Source: Procambarus clarkii (taxonomy: Eukaryota; Arthropoda; Malacostraca; Decapoda; Cambaridae). Taken from it: DNA of 64,000 nt. The position numbers and the translations under genes were made by a program. The notes beneath the pieces were generated by a model that made no database searches, was not told the DNA's origin, and was given only the letters and a program-made list of their open reading frames with translations. Below, in pieces: positions 15,001 to 30,000 of the stretch (its first letter is position 1; each line of letters starts with the position of its first letter). The stretch lies in NCBI RefSeq assembly GCF_040958095.1, contig NC_091160.1, positions 42,917,968-42,981,967 of the forward strand, read 5' to 3'.

Positions 15001-18000
15001 AGACGAAAACTACTACAGCAATGGCATCAACAGCCTACTTTTCCCCCTCACCCTTATATTATAAGTCATAAAGTACACACTTTATCCAGTGTCCTCTGTC
15101 ACCAGCAGCCAGATGGTACGGGTAGAAATCCAGCTCTAGCTGACACAAGGCAACCTGGAGGGCAGCGCCCGTCGACAAATCTGGGTGACCCGACCGTCCC
15201 GCTGAAATCACAATTGTTTACATTCAATGACATTTTGCACTCATAAATGCATGAAAATAGACCATATCACCAGCCACATCACATATATATATCCTATACA
15301 ATACAGGATAAAACATTAACATTTTCACCAACCTAGTATTATTTGGTGCCAATGTGCTGCACTAACAGTTAAGCTTCTCAGGCAATATACAAAGATTATT
15401 TACTAAACTGTTTTAGTCATTTTCACTAGAGCATCTTTCCTTAGCAATTTCAAAAGTTACTTAAGTCACTCAGCCAATAATACAAATATTGTATTGATCT
15501 TCTACAACAACAAGTTCATTCATTAAAACTGTTAAATATACAAACAATTACAATGAAACAATTGCATCGTATACAAAACACTGAGGAACTAGGCCCAGGC
15601 ATCAATGCTATAAGAATATTTAATTACGAAGAAAATATTTGTTAAAATCCGACTCCACGGCACAGTGGTGTGGACCGGGGGTTACGAAGGCTGGATAGAT
15701 TAAAGGGAAAAAATCAACCCTTTGAGGACAGTATTCCTGAAACTTTGTTTCCTTCACACGACTGATTTTTGGTTAAATTTATAAAAACATATACAGTATG
15801 TACAATAAAATTTGATATGACAAAAATGTACAAGAATTAACAATGGCATTTCTTACCTAAAAAATTTCCATATTAAAATTTGTTAAATGTTAAAGCTTAA
15901 AAAAATACAAAAATTGTAATATAAGTAAAGTAAAAGTAATTTGTAAGATATGCATATAAACAATTTTATTACTGCACATTGGCAATCCTACCAAGATGTT
16001 GCCAGGAAAATGCTATGACAATGTTTCAACATGGCAAGGAACATTTGTACAAATGTGCGACACTGTTAATGTGTGTATTTGTGAGGCATTGCGCGCAAAA
16101 TTATAAAACCTGGACATGAATGATGACAGGAAAACAGCTGTCTGTACCATTATAAGATCCAGCCTGATAAAACTGCCTACGTACTCGAGTAATAGTAGTT
16201 GAACCGTCCACAAAGGGTTATATACAAATAAAAATGGAAACACATCTAAATGAATTCAGTTTGCAAGTGTCATGGCTACACACACACACTGGGTGCTGGG
16301 AAGACGGGACACCACGAGCATAGCTCTCATCCTGTAACTACACTTAGGTAATTACACTTAGGTAATTAAATACACACACATACACACACACACTCACACC
16401 ATCAAACACCACCACCAAAGGTAGATTATAATTGAAGATGCGTCGTGTATGTCATTGCTGGTTAAATGAAGAGAAAAGAAATACGATGAAATACTTTATC
16501 TAAAACTGTTTCTTAGCAAGAAACAGTTTTAGATAAACAGTACAGTATTTTGTTTTCTTAAAACAGAAAATATCAGAAATGCCTGTCATTAATTTTTCTC
16601 AATTTGCCAGTCATAAATACATATGAAAATAAACAATTAGGCCAACCTTTCATTCATGTTTTCTAAAAATTTCAAGCACTCTAAATTATTACTACCAATG
16701 AACTACAGTACAACTAACATTTCCATTCAGTTACTGAAAAAATCACACTGTACTGAAGATTTTAACACGTTATAACAAATCTATTAGTTGAAACTAATAA
16801 GAGAAAAACTTATAGCCAGTGGATTTTAAAAAAATAGATACTATACAAATTTAACTTTTAATTCTTATAATTAATCTGTTTTGCCGGGGGAGAGGAATCC
16901 TGTGTATTTGAATACTTTAGGGTTAAATGGAGGTCTCCTCCCCCCAATGTTGAACTACTGTACTGATGTTCCCAGCATGAAACCCCCCATAACAGTTACT
17001 TAACTCATGGGCACCTAGTGACTGCTGGGTGAACACAGGCATTAGGTGACAGAAAATATTCCTAACCATTTCTGTCTTGCCCGGGAATCGAACCCAGGAA
17101 CCGAGAATGATGCCAACTGTACTTCGTGAAAGTACTATCACAAGAAGATTAAAAATGTTATACATTTTCTCCAATAGTTCACAGATTTTCATGTTATAAT
17201 CAATCAAATCTTATTATAAACAATGTTGTTATTTGAAATGAATGATAATTTCCCATTGAACATTTATAGTCTTTCATTCATTTAGATATACTGTTGCTTC
17301 AGCCCTAAAATGGCTACTAAAATTAATAACCACTTGAAAAGTTTGTAAAGATTCCACATTATTTTTTAAGTCCTCGTGGGAATGTCAAAACTCTGATTTA
17401 TAGATATTAAAAGATAAATAACATTAAACAGTTAAGGGAAAACAGTTTAAGGAAATTAAGTCAATGGAAAAAAAGTAACCTTTGGCAGCCAGTAGATATT
17501 TTTGCACAATTATCACTTTCAGGGATAAGAAGCCTGTACTTAGGCATAACAAGTTACCCCTAAGTCAACTATTGACATAACTCAACAGTTGCCTAACGCC
17601 CAGGTACCTATTTACTCAAAAGTGAACAGAACCATCACTAACAAGGAAACGTGCCTAACCATTTCTGTCCTACCCAAATCCTCGATTTCTAGTCGAGAAT
17701 ATGGAGCTGTACTACAGGACGGACATCTCCCTATTACTTTTGTAAATCTATGTGCTTTGCAATCATGATATTTGCAACTGAAAGAAAAGTTAATTGACTA
17801 ACGGTACAAATTTGATAAAGCAATTCAGCATAATGTGCCCCACAATTCCTCTCTGCTTCAATGAAGACTTTATGCATATTTCTGGTTTAGCCTCACACCT
17901 GATGCCCATATCTGTGAAAACAAAATTTCAATCAAGTATTTCCATCATATATTAATTTTAAATTTGTTCTCAACACAACCGTATGAAAAGCTCAAACGAA

Positions 18001-21000
18001 AGGAGCTTAAAAATGTACATGAAACACAAGAGTTGTTTGCATTGTTATGGGTGAGTTTACAGACGAACAGGTGCATTTGGTTAACGAGTGTCTGGAACAC
18101 GACAGATCTTTGTGCAACCTGGGGAGGGAGGTCGGCCGAGTGGACAGCACGCTGGACTTGTGATCCTGTGGTCCTGGGTTCGATCCCAGGCGCCGGCGAG
18201 AAACAACGGGCACAGTTTCTTTCACCCTATACCCCTGTTACCTAGCAGTAAAATAGGTACCTGGGTGTTAGGCAGCTGTCACGGGCTGCTTCCTGGGGGT
18301 GGAGGCCTGGTCGAGGACCGGGCAGCGGGGACACTAAAAAGCCCCCGAAATCATCTCAAGATAACCATCTCAAGAAAACCATCTCAAGAAAACCATCTCA
18401 AGATAACCATCTCAAGATAACCATCTCAAGATAACCATCTCAAGATAACCATCTCAAGATAACCATCTCAAGATAACCATCTCAAGATAACCATCTCAAG
18501 ATAACCATCTCAAGATAACCATCTCAAGATAACCATCTCAAGATAACCATCTCAAGATAACCATCTCAAGATAACCATCTCAAGATAACCATCTCAAGAT
18601 AACCTGACAGCCGAGTGGACAGCGTTTAGGATTTGTAGTCCTGAGGTTCCGGGTTCGATCTCCGGTGGAGGTGGAGACAAATCGGCAAAAAGTTTCTTTC
18701 ACCCTGATGCTCCTGTTCACATAGCAGTAAATCGGTACCTGGAAGTTAGACAGCTGCTATGGGCTGCTTCCTGGAAGGGGGGGGGGGTAACAAAATGGAG
18801 GCCTGGTCAAGGACCGGGCCGCGGAGACGCTAAGCCCCCAAGATCATCTCAAGGTAACCTCAAGATAACGTGTCCTCTCGCTTAATACACCACATTTTTA
18901 ACCAGACAAATCTGCTAAAAATGCGATGTAATGTATTTGTAACAATTAAAGTCACATAATAATGACATTTTCTATGCCTCAGCCTTAATGGGTTAGGTGG
19001 GTTGCTGGGGTTCATACATTTGTGGTTAGACAAAACAGTTGCATTTTGAACAGAGTAGCAAATTGAGAAAACTGGCTAGATTGTGAACAATGAGAGCCAT
19101 ATTTACTCAGGATTACAATCATTCCCATCACAGCTGCAGACAAAAAATTATATCGCCTCAGTCATATACATACTCATAACTACAGGTATATGTGCAACAC
19201 ATTCCATCAAAAATGCATAAAGGATGTATGCAAAATGCATACAAAATGCAATAGGATTTCATAAACTCTTGAGTACAGTATCTTGAATTTTTTTGTATAT
19301 GGTTAATAAAATTTGTACAGGGTGGGAAAAAAATTTACCAGTTTTACAATAAATATTCTATTGGCTAAAGATACCAATAAAACAATTTTTGTTTTTGCAA
19401 CACAAACTTGAAACAATACATTTAACAGTTTCATAAAAAATTTAATGAAATTAAATTAAGGAAGCAATTAAATGAATGAGAAAATCCCTCATCACGTCCC
19501 CTACTAATCTTCTCATTCTCACTGAAAGAGTCATGTTAATGTGACTATTCTCTCTCTCTCTCTTTTAAATGTTATGTTACTTTTAAACTTTGGTTAAAAA
19601 CCATCACAAACTTTTCCCATCCTGTTTATATAATTGAGAGAGCAATGGTGCAGAAGAAAAGCTTGCAACTGAGGACTCTTAAGTTTATCAGGCGACTACA
19701 ATACCATTATGTTAATGATATTTTCCAGACATTGTTTGCGTCAAAAATGCTGTTCTAAAATGCTGCTCTAAAATGCTGTTCTAAAACAGTTCTAAGATAG
19801 TTCTAAAACACCCTCTAAAACATTTCTGTAAATCACAGATCTACAACACTGTTCTAAAAGACTTCTAAAACACAGTTGTAAAACACTGTTGTAAAACGGC
19901 ATTCTAAAACAACGTTCTAAAACGCCGTTCTAAAATACTATTCTAAAACACTGCCTTCCAGGTAAGACTAAATAAAATTCTTTAGCACATACGTAATAGA
20001 TCATCTCTTTTTATTTACTATATGTACATTAGACAACCGTTATTACACAAAGTTGTACTTCTGTACTTTCCATGTATTTTCCCATGCCAAATTTAATTAA
20101 TTAAGAATATAAGAAGTTCCTAAGATATGAAAGTGAACGTAAGGGAAAATGTGGCAAGAATGTGGTCACTGCATAGGAAGTAGCAGAGAATATGACAGTT
20201 TTTTATGCAAGTAATTATTAAAAAGAAGGCACCAAGCTGGGAACACTATTGAACACCAGATTGTTTTTTTGCTAAAAATGCATGAATTGAACAAATCTAC
20301 AAGGGCCGTGACGAGGATTCGAACCTACGTCCGAGAGCATCCCAGACGCTGCCTTAATCGACTGAGCAACGACATGGTAAAAGAATGTCGTAGCTTTTCC
20401 CATGTCATAGCTCAGTCGATTAAGGCAGCGTCTGGGATGCTCTCGGTCATAGGTTCGAATCCTTGTCATGGCCCTTGTGGATTTGTTCATTTGATACATC
20501 ACACTATTGTGATTTCTGCGTGCATGAATTGAGATTTAACTTATGACAGCTCATGTGTAATACTGACTGTCTAGGAAGCAATCAAGATACTGCTGCTATT
20601 GGTTTACCGACAAGTCTTCCGAGATGATATCAAGGATGGAAGATTATTGTTGTTGTAGAAGACTTTAATTTTAACAAACTCATTTCCTATAATGCTTATG
20701 CAGGCCAATGTAGGCAATATAGTCGAGATAATCAGTGACCTCTAGAAGGAACCAATCAAATCCCTCTCTGAAGTAATTTTTATATGTCCAAAGTAGAGTA
20801 TTGAGAAGTCTTGGATCCTACATGTCTACAGTTCTCTCTCTATATATACAAAATGCAAACTTACTTTTCACTGGTGATATTTTGAACATTCTACTGTGCT
20901 ATCCACTGTTGAAATACATTATTTAAGGAGATTTGGAACCAATCCTTTCAGAATTTTGTAAGTATATGACTATAGTATTACAAGGGTACAAATGACAGTC

Positions 21001-24000
21001 GTTTGTGCCTCAATATTAGCGAACTTCAAGCCTGCCGACACGAACGCAATGCTATAGTTAGTGTAGGAATCCAGAACTGCAACCTCCTCTTTTAACTTCC
21101 AGTATTTTACCCACATGTCAGTGGCACCATATATGATCCAACTCTGTTGACCAAACCACACACTAGAAAGTGAATAGACGACGACGTTTCGGTCCGTCCT
21201 GGACCATTATTAAGTCGATCTAACTCCCGAAGTAATTACCAACAGGAGGCACAAAGCCTAGTATACTCTTCAGCACAGACTGTGGCATAGAACAGTAAAA
21301 AAAAGTCCTAGATATTATTCAACATGTGAACACGACAGCAAAGGTTCATGACACAAGTGATGTCACAAGTGTTGGATTCACCAAGGATTATATCGAGGGA
21401 CAAGTAACCAAAAGGAATGTCTACTCACCTGAGCCTTAGTAGCATTTTACTGTACACAGAAAATGTCAAAAAGTCCTTATGTACAAAAAAGTTCAAATAA
21501 TTCATTAATAACATACCTTCAAATGTACCAAATTCTTTTAACACAATATTTTAAGAATTACAATCTTAACCAACAAAACGCAAACCAAGTTAGAGAAGTT
21601 TTCCATTTAATGGCTTTAAATTACTTTATTAAAGGTTAATGTTTCATTCCTAAGAGTCCAAAGTTTGTGAAAAAGTAGGCAAGGGAAAGTAGAGTAAATA
21701 ATGTGAAGTGCTAAAAAATATGAAGGCTCCTTCATGAAACGAAGCAGCTATCTGAAAATTTAATTAAAATTATTTTGAAACAAGTGAAATATTTGTATTT
21801 CTTTTAAATAGCATTAACAAATAAAGGACGAGCAAAGACATTCAAAATTTTTCTCCCAAAATGGGAACAATTCTAAATTATTTCCCGGTATTAGCAAATA
21901 CCATTCAATATGTTTGATTACTGTCGAGGGGCAAATATACGTAGGAGTCTAACAACTTAGCAATACCATTCAATATATTTGATTACGGGTCAAGGGTCAA
22001 ATATTCATAGGAATCTAATAACTAAATAAAGCCTGACATTAAAAGGAAAGGAGAGCTCTAACGTTGTATTTTATTTTTTCCACATTTAGATAACTGTTCT
22101 AAGAATCAAACCCACACACACGAAATTAATGACAGTGCCCTTAAATGACCCTTACCATGTCCCTTCATGACTTGGTAAGGGTCCAGGGGCCAGATTCACA
22201 AAGCAGTTACGCAAGCACTTACAAACGTGTACATCATTCCTCAATCTCTGACGAATTTGGTTACATTTATTAAACAGTTTACAAGCATGAAAACTTCCCA
22301 ATCAACTGTTGTTATCGTTATAAACAGCCTCCTGGTGCTTCGGAGCTCATTAACTGTTTAAAAATTGTAAACAAAGCCACCAAAGATCGAGAAAAGATGT
22401 ACAGGTTTGTAAATTTGCGTAGCTGCTTTGTGAATCTGGCCCCAGGACAGACCAAAACATCATTACTTTCATTTCATTTCATATGCGTGAGTCAAGTTAT
22501 CTGTTTCAGCCACGTCATTGTGACGTTTTCTCCGCAATTGTTCTCGCATTATACTTGAAGCGATAATCAAGATCCCAGTATCCAGCTCTGACAATCATCT
22601 CTATTTAATGATACGTTGAATGTGATATATTATGTTATGATCGTAACATGCCTTCACACATTTTTTTACACAAAGGTTATGAGGACCCAACACATATCCT
22701 CTTCTATCAACTATTCCCATTGTATCAGTTCACATCAAAACATAAAACTCCTCATCAGCTTTATTATAAATATACAGTATTCATATATCGATTGCAAAAT
22801 TTTTCTGAATAAGCTGAAAGCGTCAATAGCTTTCCTAACAAGAAGAAAAAACTTTAAATGTTACTATATACACGTACGCAAGTTGTGAGCGTAGAGTTTA
22901 AACTATTACATAATGTCCATGTGATCACACACACTATCATTATTTGAAATTTAAATAAAATTTAAAATTACTCCACCTCAGATTTACAGGAATGTTAAAA
23001 CAAAACAATATTCTTGTATTATGTTGCAAACATTTGTCTAAAAAAAAAAACTAAAAAAAAAAGAAAAGAAATGATTGTGGTCTATGGTGATGTGCCACGA
23101 CTCAACAATCACAGGGCACAGTAACCTTATGTACAGGTGTGTAACAAGCAGTAAGTATAGTGTACTACGAGGCTAGGCCACAATAACTGCGCACAATACA
23201 AGCCTCGGTGGTATCACCAGTGGCAACTTTTCATGCAAGGATCATCTTTTCTACAGTCTCAAGTCTATAAGTATTCTCTTACCTCCTTCAAAATTCAAGG
23301 AGCATGTTCAAAGGAAAATTTTTGCAATGTTTTTAGAAAATCACTAAACTTCATTCAGGTGTAAATCTAAATAAATTTTCATTACAAATAACAGAAACAT
23401 TTAAAATTACAAAAGAAAAAGAAATACATGAAATCAAACGAGAAATATTGATTATAAAATTAAAGTAGAATATGTTTCCCAGTGTTTAATGAAAGCTAAA
23501 TCTCTTAATATATTATCGTCAAGGCAAGGAAAAAAGACAAGCTAATTTTCTAAATATTCTCTCCACTGAAATCCTGATCACTACATGCTTAAGCCCAGGT
23601 CAAATGGAATTATTTGTCTCATAACTTTACACGAGAGGAACAAATAACTTATAATTTGCAATAATATACTTATGATTCTACTATTTCATGAAGAAATGGT
23701 TTAGAGGAATACACCTTTTCTGGGCCTGAGCCCTAGTGGTTCCCCAGCTCCAGGTATTACAAAAGGCCAATTAAATATAAGGTATTCAAAAGACTCAATG
23801 CCTACTGGAAACACAGCCTTTGTAGTTACTCCTCCATCCTTCAAGGTGGGAGGGAGCAAATGAGGATCAGATCAATTGAAACAGCCTTACTACCCTATAT
23901 AATGAGTCAAATAACACCCACCCTCCCCTTGAGAATGTTTGGAAACTGTTTACAATGAAGAAATATAAATTTCTGTCAACTACTCATCTATCAGAGCTCC

Positions 24001-27000
24001 TTTCTGTGCCGCTGTAGGGTGGCATCCCAACACACCCACCTTTACAACCAGTCCTCAATCTCAAGCCCAGAACAACCAAATACCCTACAGTACAGGTAAA
24101 AGGATTGGAAATGGGAGTCACCAAGCTTAAGCCCAGATATGGGTGTTTCATTACACTCAACTCTACTTTTGAACCTTCTCTTCAGTGGCTTTCCAAGCTT
24201 ACTCTCAGTGTGCCTTGACCGAGGAATCCCGCCAAAGGACAGAACATGAAACTGTTCTAAACAGAAAACTGGAAAATACCCAGGTTAACTAGAGCCATCA
24301 CCCAGGAAGCACAGAGCAACACGGGTGTGGGCAAGCTGATCCACTGTCCGACATTGATAATGCAACAAAGCATGAAGGTATCGAGCCACCAATAAATAGC
24401 TAGAGTGCCAGAATCTACGGGTCTAAATGTTAGCAGCATTTTCTGCATATCATATACACTTGGTTGCAACCTGGCCTTAGAGTTGAGAACCTCAGACCAA
24501 GGATGCAAAAAAAAAACGTTGAATGTAATGAAATGCCAGTTTCTGGGCGAGCCCGGAGGCTCCCTGAAGCTGTCTTACTGATTAAATGCCATACTACTTA
24601 AGTGTCATCAGTCGCAGAGTTCTTTGTTGCCTACCGGAAATCAGAGCCAGAACCTGACCCCCTCAGAAAGTCACAGGGAGCAATGGCCTATGAACACTTT
24701 ATATTTAAAGAGTATCATACTTGCCATCGACCAGGGAAGGCATCAAGAAAGGCAGACGAAACAAAACAAACCACTGCCTAGTTGCAAATTGCGACCTACA
24801 TCGTTAAAAGAGCAACAGAACTCCCAAAAAAAGCAAAAGCAAACAAACAAGCAAGCAAAACTTTATGCAGGCGATGAGTCACAATAACGTGGCTGAAGTA
24901 TGTTGACCAGACCACACACTAGAAGTTGAAGGGACGACGACGTTTCGGTCTGTTCTGGACCATTCTCAAGTCGATTGTCACAATCGACTTGAGAATGGTC
25001 CAGGACGGACCGAAACGTCGTCGTCCCTTCAACTTCTAGTGTGTGGTCTGGTCAAGCAAAACTTTGTCCAACTCCCCCCCCCCTCCCACCCATTAGCCCC
25101 ACAGCCATCAGACAAAAAATATGGTGAACTAGAGGCCTAAACAGAGGACAATGCCAGAATACAGACAACTCATTCTTAAGCCAGAGCACCACCTTGACCA
25201 TAGAGTCTTCTATAGGAGATGCCACCTGAAATTGATGGAAGGACAAGAAAATGGTCAACCGAGCTTCAACAATGACGGAAACTATAAATCCATATTAAAA
25301 CCAAGAAGAGGCTCCCTCACGCCAAAAGATCCAAGGCTCAGCTCAAGCCAAATGATTCGAAGTTCTTCTGAAGCCAAATGATCTGAGGTAATAGTATCAG
25401 GCATGAACCGACTTTCCCCAATAACCAGGAGAGGAACACTAAAACCATTGTTGCAGATATTTCTGAAATTTGCCATAAAGCCAAAGACAAGTTCTCATAC
25501 TGGCATCTAAGCACACCAAAATTTGAAACTAAAGAGACTGCCACCTGAACACCTCTAAAATTCATACATGAAGACACTAGAAAGTGAGGGGACGACAACG
25601 TTTCAGTCCGTCCTGGACCATTCTCAAGTCGATTATGAATGGTCCAGGATGGACCAAAACGTCGTCATCCCTTCACTTTCTAGTGTGTGGTTTGGTCAAC
25701 ATATTTCTGCCACATTATTGTGACTCCTCGTCTTCATACATGAAGATTTGCAGTGTTGTGAACCATCCAAAAATATTATATCTCCAATTGTCTGCATAAG
25801 ACAGAACCATGGGAAGGGCACTGGCAATGAATAACAATAAAAAATAGAAGTGCAGAAAGCAGTTTTGAACTATCCGCCATGTAACACTCGAAAAACATAA
25901 CATTGGATCCTCTCTAACTTCGTTATAACAACAGTGCACAACTTTAACTGGAGGAGAGAGAAATGCCACCCCCATCAGTTTCCGTCCAGGTGTAGTGTGT
26001 TACCTGCAAACATCACTGGAACCTGACGTTCAGCAACATATGCTGGTAGCTTCAGTTTCTAATCGAGATGAAAAAATTCACCACCATACATTAGCATATC
26101 TTTGACACCAGCAAAAATAGGACACATCAACTTCTCCGTCAAAATTGGATGAGAGTGAGAGATAATGTTTGCGAGTACATCTGAAGCCCCCAAATATAAA
26201 CTCTGAAGGGCCAAACCCTGAAAAGCCAGAACTAAGTTTTCTCAGAGGTCATGTCATCAGAGGTGATGCTCACTCTTGTGACAACACAAATAACTGAGAA
26301 AATCTGAATGCAAATGGACTATGAAACTAAGTACCATCTAAAGGTACTGCAACTTCTGCACCATGTAGTGGACTCACCTCACCGAGACTACAAACCCTAA
26401 ATAGAGCAGAATCTGGAGAAAAAATCCTTGCCTATCTCTGATGCAGCCATGTAGTTCTTAAGCAGGTCTGGAAGATGCCAAAGATTCAAACACCAAAAAG
26501 CAGAGAGTGGAAAGCAGTGCAGCAACAGGTCGCACAAAAGCCCCAGGAATATACACAGCATCGATGAAGTGATAAAGAGCCGACAAGTGTAAGAAATGGA
26601 ATGAGGCCTACAGCCACACTTGGCTTGGTGGGCACAGATGATGCCTGTAAAATCAAGGCCACTCAGCAGCTGCTCAAAATTCTGACTTTTCCCATTTGTT
26701 GTTCATGTTTTCTTCCATAACAAAGAATACACCTCTCCTGGATGATCAGCATTCCAACTTGCTTGGATGGTTCAAGTCTTTCCACTGATCGCATCAGGAA
26801 TTATTTACCCATTTAAGGGGACATGTTGGCTGATCCTTTACTGTTCTATTTGCATTCTTTTTCCCAATACTAATATCAAATTGCTTGGTGGTCTTTCCAG
26901 GTCTTTAATTCTCTTTGCCAGTTGTCCTCTGTTTTTGAGTCAATAGTAATGTCCTTTCTTGTCTTGACTATTTGCCGAGTGTTATCTCATACAAAATATT

Positions 27001-30000
27001 GTCAACTAAAATTTGGCCTTGGTGGTACTACTCTTACTTTTTTTTTTTTTGGGGGGGGGGGGGGAGGAAGATGTTTCTTTCTCTGCTGCTCAGTTTCTCA
27101 ATTTCATTTCCTTGGTACCTTGTTCCAAGGTCACACTTTCTCAGTTATTCGTCAGATGGTTAGTCAGAGCAATTTGTACATGTATCTGTGTATGCATAAT
27201 GTGCACAAGTATGCTACCATTACTGCCTTCTTTGCCAATACTGGCAAGCCTCTGGCTTACACTTGGGTTCAAGGCTTCTGGCAATCAAACAGCGCAGGCT
27301 GAGCTTTACCTTTGGGATGTTCCCAGTCCTACTGAAGCAAGTGTGGCATCTTGACAGCTTTCCAGTCACTGAGCTCATCTTTTCTCAAGCCCTGGGACTC
27401 TGGCCTTCTCATCCAATAGATCAGCTCTTTTTCCTTATTACCCTATTTTTTTTTTAGGCCAAAGACCTAAAAAGTCCTATAGAAAAAGACTATTCAAGGC
27501 ACTGTTGTGAATATGCAACAAGAAGCTACTTAGGGGCAGCCCAACAATTAAGCATAAATAAATGCTCCTTTCAGTAGCTCCTCATCCCGCTTTTGTTCTC
27601 AGTTAGGATCGGGGACATTTCAGGGAAGGCACCTATGTGGCACCTATGTGAGACAAGCAGACAAATTGAACCATGGAATACCAGAGGGACCATCTGGTGG
27701 TGAGCTTGGATACATGATATGTATATGATATACATGATTTATTAACACTGGGGCAAATTACAGCTATCCCTGCATCCATCACCTCTACTTTTTGTCAAGA
27801 TACATAGTTTATTGCTGACCAAACCACACACTAGAAAGTGAAAGGACGATGACGTTTCGGTCCGTCCTGGACCATTCTCAAGTCAATTGTGTCGTCGTCC
27901 CTTCACTTTCTAGTGTGTGGTTCGGTCAACATACTTCAGCCACGTTATTGTGACTCCTTGTCTGTATACATAATTTACTTTTACTTTGCACTTTCTGGCC
28001 AGTTTTACTTGGTTATGAAGTAGATCTTGGATGCCCATATTACTCCTTGCCTTTACAAGCACACAAGACTATTCTTGGTGTTCAGTAGACAGCACAAGTC
28101 CCGACACCTAGCAGCATTGTGCATCAGGGAGCTCCCGAGGCTCAGCCCAGAAACTTATTCAAATAATTAGATTAGTTTTAATATATGTGCACAATAAATA
28201 CATTTATATGTAGAGAGTGAGTGTGTGTATAAATGTGGGAATGAATGTGTATGAGAGAGTGAAAGTGCATGAGAGAAAGTGTGTATGAGAGAGCACAAGT
28301 GGGTGTATGTGTGTGTGTGCGCGCGTGAGCGCATGTGTGTGTTCTTCCTCCACACCTGCAGCTTCCCACACTTCAGTCTTATCATTTATACACCTTCCTC
28401 TTCCCCAGATATATCTGCTGGTATTCATGTTCACGGTATCCCTCACACTTCAATTCACCCACCAAGCCCTGCCTACCATTTTTATCCCCATTTATGCAAC
28501 ACTACACACTACCCTAGTAGTCTTAGCTGCACATTCCTCGTATACACCAAACATATCAAATGAAGTTCTTTTGTTCATACACTCTTGCTCCAAGATCAGT
28601 GTAAACTCTTTGTATTCACAAAATAACTTGATTTTCTCTCAACCTTTAATCCTACACCACCTCTTGGAGCCTTCTCTGCCACCATTATCCATATATTTTT
28701 ATTTTACATAGCACCATTATGAGGCAAGACAACCCCCCACTAAGGAAATTTTGGAGCATTACGATGCAATTGAACTCACGCCTCTAGCCTGCCTTGAGCA
28801 CACTATCTGGGAGGCCAGAATTGTGCGATCAGTCCCACTGCATGGCCCCCAAATGTTTCCGATGAATACATCACATTACTCTAAGTTTGGTAAGGAAAAC
28901 ATAGCATATTGATATGCCCTTTTACGACTTTTACATCAGTTACTATACCCAGCATGTACTTTATACTTGTAGTGAGATGCATGTTAATGTCAGTGACTTT
29001 CTTCCCCACATCTTAACCATTCACCCTGAACCTTGTGCACTTATGTAAAGTGTGGGTACCTATAGTTGTGGATAAGAAACCTCTTCATCTTACCATGGTC
29101 CTTCCCCCACCCTAGGCAAATTAGGGGTGGTGGGGGACCTTATCCAAAGATGCTATCCCTTTTAAGACGACTACTCTACCATGCAAATTGCCCATCTCAA
29201 ATCTATAAGTTTTTTGTATTATACGGATCTCATTCTCCATATTACAGAAAATAAAAAACAATACTTTCATTTTCACTTCAATTATACCATTTAAACATGA
29301 ATGTCACATACACAAGAAATTGAACTGTGACCCAAGTCATTCACAGCAAGACACAACTCTTCATTCATTCAATGCAGGGATTCTCACCTGGGATACACGT
29401 GTCCCTAGGCCCTCGAAGTACTGTATATGTACCCCTGGGTAGTTTGCGATACTTTCTACAGACAAGTTTTACATAAACTGAAAGTACCAGTATTTTAAGA
29501 ATCCTCCCCCCCCCCCATAAAAAAATTTCCCCACACGTATCTTTGTGGTACATGTACTGTACACCACAGTGAGAACACCTGCCAAGACTTGCTTCTGATA
29601 TTTTCTCTCACTCCTGCTTCCTATAATCCGTATCTCAATAACACTCTTCATTCTCACTTTCCGATTGTCTCGCATAAATCTAACGCATGAAACTAACCTT
29701 CCATATGAATGTTCACAACTTTTAGCATCATTTATTTTAGAGTTAGTCCTCTAAAATTCAAACTAGCTCTCTGTGTTCTCTAGGACCTGAGTAGATGCAT
29801 GCCCCCAGATTCATGAACAATTTTGCCCTTTGTGGAAGGAAAGAAATTAGGGAAAATGGGTGCCCAGCCCACCTACCCAATGCCCTTATCACAGGAAATA
29901 TAGGGCTTATTGCAACACACAGTAAGATGTGAGGTTATCACATATGTATGTCAATGATAAAAGTGTTTCCATATATCTGGTGCAGTAGTTAATTCATAGT

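Larger units (their letters stand above)
20495..23690. other. Intron sequence between annotated repeats
   Basis: Holds hairpin copy 2, the MITE at 22186 and A-runs near 23040. A weak direct repeat, ACCATTCAATATRTTTGATTA, occurs at about 21900 and 21963. No gene seen. Confidence 0.5.
23695..26700 (-). mobile_element. DIRS-like retrotransposon, longer but decayed, with nested insertions
   Basis: Minus strand from about 26500: RT-like end (LGFVVS, MVQKLQYLGMVLSF), then an RNase H-like block (KLKLPAYVAERQVPVMFAG, LDGN.WGWHFSL) at about 26060-25900. Recombinase-like remnants follow to 24180, and terminal motifs at 23695-24180. Many stops. A terminal fragment of the same family (24508-25110) and hairpin copies 3 and 4 are inserted within it. 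Domain calls are by eye and tentative. Confidence 0.5.

Noticed and set aside
22616..22888. 90-codon plus-strand ORF
   Set aside because: AT-rich, no homology pattern, no splice context; typical of random open frames here.
26922..27457. Overlapping plus-strand ORFs of 60-126 codons
   Set aside because: They run through a T/G homopolymer and shift frames; only the short recombinase-like block is meaningful.
28167..28711. Several His/Thr/Cys-rich ORFs on both strands
   Set aside because: They derive from GT/GA simple repeats.
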